The notes under the pieces were generated by a model. It was not told where the DNA came from and did no database searches. It saw only the letters and a list, made by a program, of their open reading frames with translations. Below are positions 46,600 to 58,599 of a stretch of DNA of 64,000 nucleotides, one piece after another (within the stretch, counting starts at the first letter, position 1; every line of letters starts with the position of its first letter). Source of the DNA: Lineus longissimus (taxonomy: Eukaryota > Nemertea > Pilidiophora > Heteronemertea > Lineidae); the NCBI RefSeq assembly GCF_910592395.1, contig NC_088313.1, positions 9,428,501 through 9,492,500 of the forward strand. The letters run 5' to 3'. The translations under genes and the position numbers were made by a program.

Positions 46600-48530
46600 C
46601 TGATCGAAAGGCGGTGACATTCTGTCAGAATTGGGCTTATTCACCGCAAGTTTGCAATACGAATTATACAAAAATTCTAATATAGCTTGAGTAACTCGGC
46701 CCCTTATCATGTTTTGTTTTCTTTCCGACACATTAGTAAGTGACATAAATTTACAACAGAACACATCTTCTGCACCTTCTTAAATGTTTTTTTTTCTCTT
46801 TCGAAACTCTACAGCATAATGAAAATAGCAAAAAGCTAAACTGTGTCTATTTGATCCAAAGGCTGTAGTTCACGTACATCTAGGACATATAAACTCTTGA
46901 GCGTAGCGTTGATATATAGCACGAATTAGAAGGGGGGGGGGGGGGCATTGTCTGTTTTGTAGGTTTTACGATCCATTTAAAAAAAAACTTTCTTGTTTCT
47001 ACAAGCGTTTTGAAAACCATTTCTTTCTTTGATACCATTTTTGAAGATGTTTATCACAACAATAAATGTAAAGAAAGCATTTTGACAAATCATCTTTACG
47101 CAAAAGCCTACATCTACTAAGCTTTTTTTAGAATTGATGTCAAAAATGTACTTTAAATTAGTGCCAGGGAGTTTCTAAATTTTCTAATTATTTTATTTCT
47201 TAGAATCTACAAAATGAATTGATAATTCAAATTCTTACTTTAAAGAAACCCTATGATTGGCTAGATATAATTCTTTTTGAAGCCAAAAAATTATGACGAA
47301 GAAACCAACACTGACATTTACAAATCTTAGACCATTCGTTGAGAACACCTACAAGTAGTAAAGCCTACAAGTAGTAAAGCCTACATTTTAATGGAAAAAA
47401 ATAATGATTTCATACAACCAAATAACCTACATTCAAACTCAACGTTTCGTTCTGAAGTATAAATTCACATTTTGCTTATTCTGGGAAGCCTACACCCTAA
47501 AGCCTACATTTTGAGTTTGATCAAGAACTGTTATTTCTAGAAACTCTACAATTAACACCACATCATTTATTCCAATAACCAAGAAACCTACAAGTAGTAG
47601 GTATAATGTCCCTTTCAACGCACAAAGTCCGAGGGACAATAAAGTCCGACGCACAAAGTCCGACGAATGCCATCCCGTGGTATTGTGCTTGAAGAATTGT
47701 TTCCGCGCTTCGTGTAAGCGCTCAAAAATTCGGCGCTATCCGTCCGCGCTGTCCACGGGAGGGCATTCGTCGCGTAGCATACAAGCAGCCCGATGCCGCA
47801 ACGAGCACAGATTGATATGCGCTCTTATTTGCGCTCCTCCTGAGGTTTTACGGGCTGCTGTCACAAACCGAGCGGAGCGAAGAGTATGGATCAATTAGGG
47901 TCCCCACCACCGGGGAAGTCTGTTCGGGGCAAATAGCCTACTAAAGCATTCTGTTGCTATAACTGGGATGTTATCAGTGACTAGGCAATCCTTGTCATTG
48001 ATTATGCATAGAGACTGCTCATCCTAGCTCAAATTATGACGTGAATTGCCTCGACTCGTCGCCACATTTTAGGGGCCCCATCTCCTCAATGTCCGTTTAG
48101 CTCCAAAGCAACGAGGTCTGTCCTCTTCGTCTCGCATGGTGGCCGGGTTCGTATAGCGCAGGAAGAGGAGGACAGGACAACTCTCTTGCGCCACCCTTTT
48201 CCTGATGGAAGGGTGGTTATTTTGACATGCACATGAAGAAAGAACAACTCATATACGACGTATTTGTGATATGAAAAAACACTTTTATTTCTAAGTACAC
48301 ATTTTCAAATCTAGAAGAGAAATCGGGACAGGGCACTCGAAAATGACATATTGAAGCACATCGTGCATGTTCGTTTCCCTTTTTATTTCGTTGCTCCTTC
48401 TCTGGAGTGGGAACTATTAGTGGCAATCTCTGACATTATCTTATAAACAACTGTGAAAAAGGGAATTTTAGCAGCGAACACTTTCTTAATTTCAAAACGT
48501 GTCTTCGCTTAGTGGCACCCCTGTGGTTTG
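46600..48530. other. AT-rich intergenic region, no gene recognised
   Basis: A poly(G) run lies at 46934-46946. The word AAAGCCTACA recurs at about 47104, 47358, 47374 and 47499, and AAGCCTACAC once at 47490. A CpG-rich block at 47620-47900 opens with repeated CACAAAGTCCGAC words and may be a decayed mobile element. I support no coding exon. Confidence 0.35.
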
Positions 48531-48534
48531 TCTA

Positions 48535-48562
48535 TCAATGCAATTCAATTCAATTTATTTCA
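48535..48562. repeat. (AATTC)n microsatellite, possible retroelement tail
   Basis: GCAATTCAATTCAATTTATTTC followed by a ~150-bp non-coding block recalls the inverted 3' tail of a short retroelement. No internal promoter boxes were identified. Confidence 0.45.
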
Positions 48563-48885
48563 ACTGATTTTTAGGCCACCCGCCTTTTACAGCATGAAAA
48601 TATAGACATATACACCGGGATGACACAATAGGAAGACACGATGATACTTATGTACATAGTAATACATGATGACAAAGTACATATAGTAGACATGATATTT
48701 ATAAATGATTGAACAGTTGGTCTTACAAAGGCAAATACAAGACACATAAATCTTGTATCAATCGTAACCAGTATTTCAGAACCTTGGGCTTGGAATAAAA
48801 AAACTACTTACGGGGGCCGCAATTTCCCAAAGCCGCAGCTCCAAGCGATGAATGATAATTATATTGAGGCTATACTGTATGTGTA

Positions 48886-49344
48886 TGAGAAAATATCAGG
48901 TCGAGCTGTCTGGAAAGAGAAGAACGAGGGTTGACGTTAGTTTGCTGTCAGAGAATATCGCTAACATCATGTAAAGTAATGTGTAATTTTTTACTAACCC
49001 AGTAGGAAATGTCAGTAAAACCTCTTGTAACATAAGCGCTTTTACTGTCTGGAACTATTTTTCAAAAATGAAGGCTCTATAAGGTCAAAGTGAAATATAA
49101 CCTGTTTTATGGAACTAAGTATTGTACCGCGTTCACGTGCATACAGTTGCTGTTGTTATACTTTTTATGAATGAATATATAGGTACTTACAAATACTCCT
49201 ACATGTAATTCCCTTTAGAATATTCCTGTACACTCATGCTTCATCCGTTGAATGATTTTGAAAAAACATCAGGTCGAGCTGTCTTGAAAGAGAAAAATGA
49301 GGGTTGACGCAGTTTGCTGTCAGAGAATATCGTTTACGATCATG
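48886..49344. repeat. Direct repeat of ~85 bp, 370 bp apart
   Basis: The block with CATCAGGTCGAGCTGTC, GAGGGTTGACG and TTTGCTGTCAGAGAATATCG occurs at about 48890-48974 and again at about 49260-49344, with about 10 percent differences. The surrounding 49.3-50.1 kb shows nothing else. Confidence 0.7.
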
Positions 49345-50179
49345 TATCACACGCTTTTGTTCCAACGGCATGCTCTTTGCTTTTTACTTCACATGATCAG
49401 GATTTGTAAGAAATGCTATGCTGAGACAGACTAAGTACAGCGTGTTCTTGTCGCATTGTACAAATAATCAGCCTTAGCGCTTGTCTATTTTGTTGAGATG
49501 TTATTCTGGAAAATTGAATAGAAAGGATATAATGAGTTGAAAAACAAATAAAAGCCTTTCGTTTAGTAGAGATATTATTTTTGTGTGTCCTTGTGAGTAA
49601 ACAAATAGGCCTTATACCTTTTAATCGGGCGGGCAGCAAGGGCTGTTTATATCTGCATGGCGCTGGAAGAGAAATATGGGGTCGCATGTTATTCATTTCC
49701 CAAAGGAGAGATGATTATTATTGTTGAATCAAAATCATACTGAGCCGACAGAACTATAAAAATGAAGGTCCTACCTTGACGCAAGGGCCCAACGCGCCGC
49801 GTAGCGGCAAAAAAGCGAAGCTGGCGAAACATTTATAACGGGTCACCGTCACTTATTATTGGACTTATAGCGCATTTACGGGGTTGCAACTATTTTGCTT
49901 TATAGTGTCACCAGGAAAGAAAAGCATGCGACCTAACGCCGATCTATTTGTATAAAGTGATAATTGGAAGGTATATAGTAGGAAATATCAATAAAATAAT
50001 CATTCCATGTCGTCTTTTGAGGGCATTTTTGATTGTAAAAAATATATGTGTACGTCACCGTAGTCTCTGCAATGATAATTTTATCAGAGCAGTCTCGCGC
50101 AAGTAGAAGTTCTTTACCTACTAGTTCTTCACTTATTAGTCTCAACGTCTGGCGCAAAGCCAGACGTTTTCCATTACGA

Positions 50180-51880
50180 TTTCACTACGATGTTTGACAA
50201 TAAGGAGCAGTGCGCGAGATATGCTAATGAGCAGACTTCCCTCGCTTGAGTTTCTGAAGAATGTTCCATATCGCGCTAAGCTCATCACTGCTGATTATGA
50301 CAGGCGTGCAGCGGTAGGTATCTGCTCCCCAACTTCCACCCTAATACGGTACAATAAGTTACCATTTGATGAGAATGGGACAATGCCCTCACTGTGTATG
50401 GAGTCATGGGGATAAGAAGACATTATTCATTAGTGTTGGTACAAGTGATTTTGCCCAAAAAGCATGCGCATTCAAAAAACAAAATAGGCCTATGCAAGGT
50501 ATCACGTACATGACCATGACGACGTGCAGAAAGTGCACTGGCCAGTGCATACCCTATGGCTATGTATAGTAAACATGGTAAACATGAACAACATCATTAT
50601 TCATCGGCAGTTCATTTTACTCCGAGCTTTTCCTGAAACATATTGCCATGATGATTAGGCCTACCATGTACCATGACCAATAACGGCACTAGATCATGTA
50701 GATGTCAACAAGTTCACATGAACCGTATAATCCCGCATAATCCCGCATGGCGCATGTGGGGCATGCGTCTAAACCAAAGCCCCAAAATCACTTGTTTTGG
50801 TCTATTTCACTTGTGTTTCCCCCGTCTCCCAGTCCATAATACATTTACAGTTTACAATCCCCGATCATGGCCCAACAAAAGGTCATCGGTTGACTAAAGC
50901 CAAGGAACACAACTGTTCAATGGATTTATAGTTGAATGCGATCAAACTACGTCTTTTCAATCGTGGATTGTAAATTTAACCCCATGGGCCTAGGGAAGGC
51001 CCTATAACAATACTTTCGACACAGTTATTATCTCCGCTGCCTTCACCATGTTACACACAGTGCTCACTGCTGATTCTAAAATGCGCTACCTAGTCAATTG
51101 CACTATCGTCATCACCTCATCATACTTCATTGACATTACAGGCACACATTGACATAGACCACTGTTGCAATCAACGACACAGTCGCTATCCAAGTAGCAT
51201 TATAGAGGTAATTATCATTATCATACCTCATTAGCATGTGAACCAATCGCGTCGCGTCCTTTGCGATCACGGCAAAGCCTCATGGAATAATGTCTTTCAA
51301 CGTTGAATAATTTTTCATATTCCATGCCTACAACTTCAATTTCTTCATAATCCATGGCTAGAAGTTCAATACTAATATAATATCCAAGATAAAGTTACAA
51401 GAAGTAGTCAATAGGGGTCTCTCACCTCTCACTGTATGTCCACACTATTCACGCTTGTACGAGGAATACATTCAATGCTGAATCTAACAACACCCAGTGC
51501 CCTTACTCTGTATATTAGTCACTGGAAGATGGCCCATTTCACTCCTTGCTTCTACTTCACCTATAGTCTCATTGCAAACGCCTCAGGTCTATGATATCAC
51601 ATTCACTTTCAGCTGTCATGCAACGCAACAACTGTGCTATCTACCATCGCACATCAACGAAGAAGTGCAGCCGCCCACATTCCACCTCACGTCTGTCCGA
51701 CCAGCTGCAATCCTCGAGGACGCCCCACTGTACCACGATTTCACTACGATGTTTGACAAGAAGGAGCAGTGCGCGAGATAGGCTAATGAGCAGACTTCCC
51801 TCGCTTGAGTTTCGGAAGAATGTTCCATATCGCGCTAAGCTGACCACTGCTGACCATGACAGGCGTGCATTGGACTGGTA
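50180..51880. repeat. Direct repeat of ~150 bp, 1.55 kb apart
   Basis: Positions 50177-50310 and 51735-51870 share a long near-identical block containing ACTACGATGTTTGACAA, GGAGCAGTGCGCGAGATA and CCATATCGCGCTAAGCT. The frames through it are interrupted by stops in both copies. No flanking gene was identified. Confidence 0.7.
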
Positions 51881-52022
51881 CAGGTTGGAACTGAACATTG
51901 AATATGCTGGTGGTGACGCTTTCTGATGAGAAGTTGGTCGTGACTGATGCAGTATCCTTGGACTTGTCCACAGCATCGTTCAATCATTGCTCTCTGAGCT
52001 GCCTTGATTCTGCCTTGATTCT

Positions 52023-52443
52023 GTACCCAAATACTAAGACCAAATGCCTGTTGACTGTGCTTTAAGAGAGACTGGCGCCATACCTAGAGATATGACTGAC
52101 CCGTATTGGCAAATTTGTATGACTTTATCTTGCCTACCTAGCTGCTGCCTATAGTCTCCCTTTAACTGCGGAACACTTCAAAGTCGATAAAATGCCATGT
52201 TCCACCTTTTAATGTGTTCAGACTGCCATTTTCAAAATAATCAAGTCAGGACACTGCCTTCTTGTCTCATAATAAATTTTGCTTTCCTCAATATATAATA
52301 ACATTTCTTCTTCTTCAATGCTTTCATCATTCCAAACTTCTCCTCCTCTGACTTTTACAGGGGTACAGTCCTGGCAATCAAAACCCAAATACTGAGACCA
52401 AATGCCTGTTGACTGTGCTTTAAGAGAGACTGGCGCCATGCCT
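52023..52443. repeat. Direct repeat of ~65 bp, 354 bp apart
   Basis: Positions 52023-52087 and 52377-52443 share ACCCAAATACT-AGACCAAATG and the block through CTTTAAGAGAGACTGGCGCC. The second copy runs into a perfect inverted repeat at 52406-52469. Confidence 0.75.
52218..52370 (-). CDS. Possible terminal coding exon, unknown protein
   Basis: After a GATTGCCAG acceptor, 50 codons are open to TGA, with an acidic, codon-like composition (VRGGEVWNDES, then a run of E, then ETRRQCPD). ATTAAA follows the stop by a few bases. No upstream exon was found and it lies between two direct repeats, so a transposon or pseudogene fragment is as likely as a host gene. Confidence 0.25.
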   Translation of the reverse strand, partial: DCTPVKVRGGEVWNDESIEEEEMLLYIEESKIYYETRRQCPDLIILKMAV

Positions 52444-52469
52444 AGTCTCTCTTAAAGCACAGTCAACAG
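52406..52469. other. Perfect 26-bp hairpin with 12-nt loop
   Basis: Positions 52406-52431 are exactly complementary to 52444-52469. The loop contains the palindrome GGCGCC. The left arm is part of a direct repeat also found at 52049-52074, where the right arm is absent. It may be a small-RNA precursor, a foldback end or a recent template-switch product. Confidence 0.7.
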
Positions 52470-53941
52470 ACACCAACCCCCTCAGACTCAGAAACCACAA
52501 ACGCCCAACCCTTCCTGCTACCCTAATACTTCTGGATTCACGATAACGTAATGTTTCTCGGCTTTGGGGCGCTTGTGTATAAGCCATCCCACTAAAGAGA
52601 AAATAATGGACGGATGTTACTTAGTCTGTTTCTGAAGACTCTTAGCCGAGCTGCTAACTAAACGAAAAAATAACAGTAATAAAGCCTACCTTTTATCCCG
52701 ATTGATTCTCAGCAAAATTTGTGTGGGTAAGTTGCCCGCACATACGAAATGGGGGAAGTTTTGCCCTCACACGCAATAAAGGCTGAAATATGCCATTTTT
52801 GACCAATCATGGAGGCTAGAAGTGTAGTTCGCCAAGGAGTCACGAGACCATAATAGGCTATTTTCGTATTGATTTACATACGAAATCCTTGATCTAAAGC
52901 CCTTCGAACTGATCAAGGCACCTTCAGGCACTTTTGAAATTATTCTCACGAACAATCTCACACTGATTAATAGGGCGCTTAATATTTCATCACTGATCCA
53001 AGTTCAGATTAGATATAACTCGGCAAAAATAACAGCCGTGCGAAAATGACTTTTTTCCTGTTCAGGATTCATTATAAAACACTTCACCTTTCGGTCACCC
53101 AATAGCTCTCATAAGATTGTGCGTATTAGAAATGATGCCAAAAGAATATAATCATAAGAGTTTTAATGTTGTTGCCAGAACAAAAACACTTGTTATCGCT
53201 CCAAGGACGGCCGGAAAAAGGCATAATTTAACATGCCGGTTAAGTAGCCTCTCACTATCACATTCTGCCTTTTTGAAATGAATAATTTAAATTGAATAAT
53301 TTAAACAAGAGCTTGATTTGGCGCATTGACATACTAACTAGCGTGCTGTGTTTTATCAAAGTGATCTTGAACTCATCAACTAAGTAAACTTTGCAAAGCA
53401 GTTCAGAACATTTAGTTCCGCAATCAGATGATGAGTTGGTCTTATCTCTCGTCCACGAAATAACAATGGGAAGATATTGTGGGCCTTAGTATCTTCTTTT
53501 TTTTCCTGTAGCATTTCGTCGTCACAATGATATTACGAAGAAATTGAATGCTTGTTCTCCTAGGTTTTCTTCTAACGTAGATGTGACGCGATAGTTTGTA
53601 ATGGGTGATTTTGCTCGTGCGCAATTTGTCGTGTCAACTTGGCACTAGGACAAGGGTAAAGAAGGCAATTCAATTTCACATTGCGCTAGTAACCTACCTC
53701 TCATTAGATTGTTTGTATCAGTAATTTGTTTTTCAAAAGCAAACTTGTTCTACTTTGTGGAGAAAATCATTTGAGTAGGCCCAGCATATTCTCATCACAA
53801 GGCTATTATGAGCAAAATTATGTTTGCTGTGGTGGTTTTTCTCTTAATCATGATGTGATACGATAGAATTAAACCAACGCGTTGGCACCGCCGATTGTTG
53901 CTTTCAATACGAGTGATTTTGTTAGTGCGCATTTCGTCATC

Positions 53942-54455
53942 ATGTCAGACGACCATCTTTTATTCTATAGACCAACGACTGTGGATGAACAAAATTATGA
54001 TGATGAAGCTGAAACACTCATTTTTCGCAAATTGAGTGACTTAGCTTCTGCCACGGAAAAGGCGACGGTACATTCAGTGGGTTTTGATCTGGCTAGCACC
54101 CATGACTACACAGTTTTGGCCGGTTGCTCGCAACTTGTCCGCACAGATTTACAACTTGTTCTTCCAAGAGAGTTTTATGGTAAAATCGGGCCTCGCTCAG
54201 GTCTAGCCTTAAAATATAATGATAGCCGTAGGCGCAGGTGTAATCGATTCCGATTTTAGAGGCAATTTGGGTATTTTGCTATTCAATCATCTTCTGCAAA
54301 ACAAATTTCGTATTTGACACGGCGATCGTGTGGCCCAAATGATTTGCGTAAGAGCCCTTATGCCACGTATTCGAGAATCCAAAGATGAATTGCCCTAAAC
54401 CCCGCGTGGTCAAGGCGGTTTTGGATCAACTGGCGGCTATTCTACGAGAAATTAA
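53942..54455 (+). pseudogene. dUTPase pseudogene of a Polinton/adintovirus-like element
   Basis: All five trimeric-dUTPase motifs are recognisable in order: VGFDLAS, PRSGLA, GVIDSDFRGN, GDRVAQMI and RGQGGFGSTG. In the virus, such an enzyme hydrolyses dUTP to limit uracil in DNA. The frame is broken once near 54222 (motifs 1-2 are in one frame, 3-5 in another). It also has in-frame stops at 54315-54317 and 54396-54398, so it cannot make the enzyme. It lies on the same strand as capsid-like and polymerase remains downstream, so an endogenous viral origin is more likely than a host gene. Length agrees with a complete single-domain dUTPase. Confidence 0.75.
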
Positions 54456-55582
54456 GAAGCCGTGAAATGAGTTTGTGATAAAAACGGGCCATCCAAATGT
54501 AACGCTCAAAGTACAATTGTGTTGTTTTCACTATGAGAGCACAATTCTCTTTTGATGTTTTGAAAAAGAAGCCCGATGATTTGGGGTGAAGCCGTTCACT
54601 AAATTCTACTGCGGCAACAGACATGCATTATATTAGTAGGCGAAATAAGAGTTGCCGATGTCCAGATTTTGCCTTGTCTTCGATCAAAGATGTATCAGAA
54701 CGTGTCTGTCTTTTTGGGAATCTCTGCCCCCTATGTAAAGTCGACTGTCCCTGTTGGAAGACAATGCAAAGAGCTTTTGCACTACCTGATATTTAATTGT
54801 TTTCGTTGCAATCATTAGTAAGCGAACAATTGATAAGAACGAATGCATCTCCTGATGAAAAAAAGGAAAACACAAAAGACGAGCTACTCTATCCTTCGTT
54901 CGGGGTTACAAATAGATCTTGTCCAACACTAGTTCGAATTTTAGGATTCCTTTGGCGAAGCCGCTCGATTTCACGATGTCGCCTTTTGCATACGAATGTG
55001 GCATCGCGGAGGTTTACTACGCACATTCTTGGTCGAGCGGGATCAACGTTAAGAGGTGTACTTACCAGATAGCGCTGGCAGATTTAAACGAACCCGACAA
55101 AGCGCCCGTATTGCTTGATGCCTGCGCGTAGAGCGAAAAATGGGTCTCGTCAATTGAAGATTTGATAACGGCACTAAATAGACAGAAACCAGTTCAGTGG
55201 AGCGGTGATTTTCTTCTCACGCGGGGCCAACACGTAGCCATAAAACTGAGACACGGCGAAGCCATATTGATGGACACTTACTTAGCAGAAGTGCTCGGTT
55301 TTGCGAAGGCGAAATATTTTCACGTCGATGGAAAAATTAAAGTACACAAGAGTAATTCTAAGGCTTGTACCCACGGGCGCGATTTATCGCCTACAAAACG
55401 TCGCTGCGATATTCCGCCGCGACAAGTCGTTGCGCGGCGAATTTCGTAACCTGTTCCGACTGAAGCGTATAATGGAGCGTACTCATGTCAGGTTACGACA
55501 TAATCTCTTGCTAATCGACTTCAAGGACTTGCGGAGTTCATTTTGGACACGTTGCACGTGCCGTCTGGGTTCATTTTGAAAC

Positions 55583-57708
55583 ATGTCTTCAACGGATTCG
55601 GATTCTGACTTCGACGATATCCTCGTCGTACGCATGTTATGCAAGAGAAAGAAGAAGAGAAGGCACAATTACTGGGTTCAGGACCTGTGCCAGGAGAGGC
55701 CAATTTATGGCGAATATCATCATCTCATCAGACAGTTGTTTGGATACGAAGATAAATTCTTCATGTACTTCAGGATGTACCCGCACGAATTCAACAACCT
55801 GCTAGCGATGTTGAGAGAAGAATTGACGAAAGACGTCACAACTATGCGCAGGCCTATTGGTCCTGAGGAGCGGTTAGCCATATGCCTGAGGTAAGAAGAC
55901 AAAGCAAGTTTAATTTGGTTAAATTTCATGAATTTATTTACCATCTGTTTAGAAGGATGACCACGAGTTGTTCATCATTTGTTGGCCAAAGGTTTGTTGA
56001 CAAGCTGAACCTACTGCAGCTGCACTCTGTTGCTGCCCAACCAAAGATTGGTTTGGTGCATTACATGAAGATGCATCTCTTTTGCCTGATGAACTGGCTT
56101 TATACATTTGTTGCATTTCTGCTTGATGAACAAGGCCATGTATTTTGAACATTAGATCTGCCCTAACATATGGGGGGAACTTTCTTACTTTAGTTGTCAT
56201 AGACTTCATGAAATCTGCTACATCGTCATCAGTATCGGTTGGAGGTTTCCTGTCCATTTTTTCGCTTTTTTTCTTTATGTAATTAAGAAAGACTGCATCC
56301 GTAGTGGCAATGACATCAGTGCTCTCAGTTTTCTTCCTTTTCTTCGCTGTGACGGCACTTGTCTTGACGAACTGCTTGGCTCCATGGTGTCATCGTGATC
56401 CTCATCCACAGTCTGATCGTCATCCTCAGCAAGGAAGTCAGATACATCCTTGGTCGTCTGCTTTTCATCATGGCCCTCTTCTTGAGTAGCCTGAAGATTA
56501 CCCGATGACCTAGAAAGAACAACATGTTCAATTTTAATATGCTTGTTCATATGGCAATTTATCTAGAGTCGAAATTTTGCAAATATCAAATCGTTCTTTA
56601 CCTTCGATCCTCCAAAAACGGTTCCAGAAATCCCAGCATTTTTGCGTACTTGTATTCCTTTACTTTTTTTCTTCCTTGCCCACTCTTTGTACGAATATCG
56701 TTCTTGTATCTTCTCATGGCGTCTCTTATATTTTTCCACTTCGATTTTGCCAGAGGAACTGAAAAAAAAATGTTCTCATTTCAGGTTCTTAGCAACTGGT
56801 GATTCCTACAATACAATATCGACAAGTTTTCGTGTTGGGAAGACAACGGTCTCTAGAATCGTGAAGGAAACATGCGAAGCAATTTGGATGAAACTACAGC
56901 CGTTGTACATGCTGAAACCGGACCGAAACCACTGGGAAAGAGGCATCGAAGGCTTCTATACAAAATGGCAATTTCCAAATTGTTTGGGTGCATTGGATGG
57001 AAAGCATGTCTTCATTTTTGCACCAAAGAAATCTGGAAGTATGTATTTTAATTACAAGAGACATTTTCCGTTGTCTTGCTTGCCCTGGTAGACCATGACT
57101 ACTCCTTCTCGGTCATTGATGTCGGATCATACGGTTCCAATAGTGACGGGGGTATTTTCCGTAGGAGCGTCTTAGGCCAGGGTGTAGCCTCTGGCACCCT
57201 CCATATTCCAGAAGAAAAGCATCTACCAGATGCAGATCACAGAGGTTTGGTTCCATGTGTCATTGTAGCTGATGAGGCCTTCCCGTCATTACAAAACCTT
57301 CTTCGCCCTTTTCCGGGAAGAAATCTTCCCGTTGATCAGCGCATATTCAACTATAGGTTATCAAGGGCCAGACGTATTTCAGAAAATGCATTTGGTATTC
57401 TTGTAAACCGATGGCGACTCTTTCACCGCAAAATTCCTCTTCAACCAGAAAATGTTGATGCGGTGGTGATGGCAACGTGCGTTCTGCATAATATGCTGCA
57501 GAAAAGGGGCACAGCTGTCCCTCCACCACCACCACAACCAAAAGCCCAAACAGATCGTATTGATGATGGAATATTGCAGAACCTAGAGCAAGTCGGGCAT
57601 AGGCAGAAGAAAGATGCCCTGGTTGTGAGAGAAACATTCAAGGACTATTTCATGTCAGATGCCGGTGCTGTTTCATGGCAACACCAAAGTTGCTTTGGTG
57701 AAGACTGA
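55583..57708 (+). pseudogene. Harbinger transposase, two exons, single frameshift
   Basis: Exon 1 (55583-55890, ATG to GTAAGA donor) and exon 2 (56785-57708, TTTCAG acceptor to TGA) join in phase. The DDE nuclease residues are visible: D in GALDGKHV, D in SYGSNSDGGIF, and E in RRISENAFGILVNRWR, with VADEAFP between. The protein cuts and joins the transposon ends. Total coding length (1,232 nt) is one base short of a multiple of three; the frame changes near 57068-57075, so the copy is inactive as it stands. The intron (55891-56784) contains two exons of the antisense MADF-BESS gene. Confidence 0.85.
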
Positions 57709-58012
57709 ATAAAACTGTCTAGTATCTCAGATAGAAGTAAGCCCTGCTGACTAGGACATTTGGAACATCTGTATCAGCAGATCCATAACAAAAGTGTATA
57801 ATATGTCCTTCTCAAATTGCTGATGATAACAGACTGTATCAGCCAAATGTACATCAAATGTATTTACCTCCAATAGACAACTTATCAGCAACCTTTTTCC
57901 AAGCGTCATCTTTTTTGTCAGGATCCTTGTATTCCTCCAATCCTTTGTTATATATCCTAGGGAACTTCTCAATCTTCAGGATCAACCGTTCCAAAAAATC
58001 GGGTTCAGACAT
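55949..58012 (-). pseudogene. Harbinger-associated MADF-BESS DNA-binding protein, antisense, frameshifted
   Basis: Exon 1 (57868-58012) starts MSEPDFLERLILKIEKFP and exon 2 (56602-56758) completes the MADF domain (KSKWKNIRDAMRRYKNDI, then FLEPFL). Exon 3 (55949-56509) has an acidic linker and a BESS-like segment (DVADFMKSMT, then PPYVRADL). Splice sites and phases agree for all three. A frame change in exon 3 near 56370 separates the MADF part from the BESS part, so the gene is broken. In Harbinger elements this second protein helps bring the transposase to the nucleus and DNA. Exons 2 and 3 lie wholly within the transposase intron, and exon 1 lies beyond its stop. Confidence 0.75.
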
Positions 58013-58599
58013 GTCGAGTTGGTGATGACGGACCCAAAATGATGACCAAGTGAACAGTTGAGGACTATTTGTGGACACAAGCCCGCAAATCATTACGTAA
58101 TTCTGTCTGTCAATAACCCAAAGGTAGTTACTTGAGTCAAAATGACCTAACCGGTCGCCGCGATTTGTCGCATAGATTGCCCTTTTTGCAATCTCAATTA
58201 CGTAGCGCGCAAGGCCAAGCACGAGAAAGCACGAGAAATCGCTTGGATTTTGCAGCATCGCTCAAGTGGGAACACATGTACTGAATTGACTAGGAACCAT
58301 TCTTTGCGATTATCGCTGCGACTTTCCGCGGCGGCAAAAGCAAGGAAAATCGCGTCCGTGGGTACAAGCCTTAAGGCTAAGAAAACGACACCAGTACACA
58401 CTGTTGGCAAAGACAGTATTGGGGGAACATTCGACCAAGGAAACCAAGTGACGGCGGGCCCTCTTGTGGGCAAAAAAGTTCCGAAGACACCAATCGCACT
58501 TTTACAAGCGATGATTTTGGCAGGTAAGACGAAAGTATGGATGATGATGATGATACGTCTAGTTTACAAGGAGATCAGGCGGCTGTGAATTTACCCCCT

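Larger units (their letters stand above)
55362..58371 (+). mobile_element. PIF/Harbinger DNA transposon, 3.0 kb, near-complete but mutated
   Basis: The ends GGCTTGTACCCACGG and CCGTGGGTACAAGCC form ~25-bp inverted repeats, and the 3-bp TAA typical of Harbinger targets flanks both sides (55359-55361, 58372-58374). It encodes a DDE transposase on the plus strand and a MADF-BESS protein on the minus strand. Its insertion splits the capsid-like pseudogene, so it arrived after the viral element was already in this genome. Confidence 0.85.
54840..58590 (+). pseudogene. Capsid-like (penton/minor jelly-roll type) pseudogene, split by a Harbinger insertion
   Basis: Broken frames at 54840-55360 carry features I associate with the minor capsid protein of Polintons and adintoviruses: an ECGIAEVYYAHSW stretch, then an LITALN segment, then YLAEVLGF. 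At least one frame change near 54930 and a stop at 55129-55131 interrupt it. The reading frame of the last part continues on the far side of the Harbinger element (from 58372) for about 70 codons. The assignment rests on pattern memory and is tentative. What follows to 60.0 kb includes broken frames I could not assign. Confidence 0.35.

Noticed and set aside
51497-51926. Two overlapping plus-strand open frames of 94 and 111 codons
   Set aside because: Both run through a direct repeat whose other copy (50180-50330) is interrupted differently; no domain or splice support.
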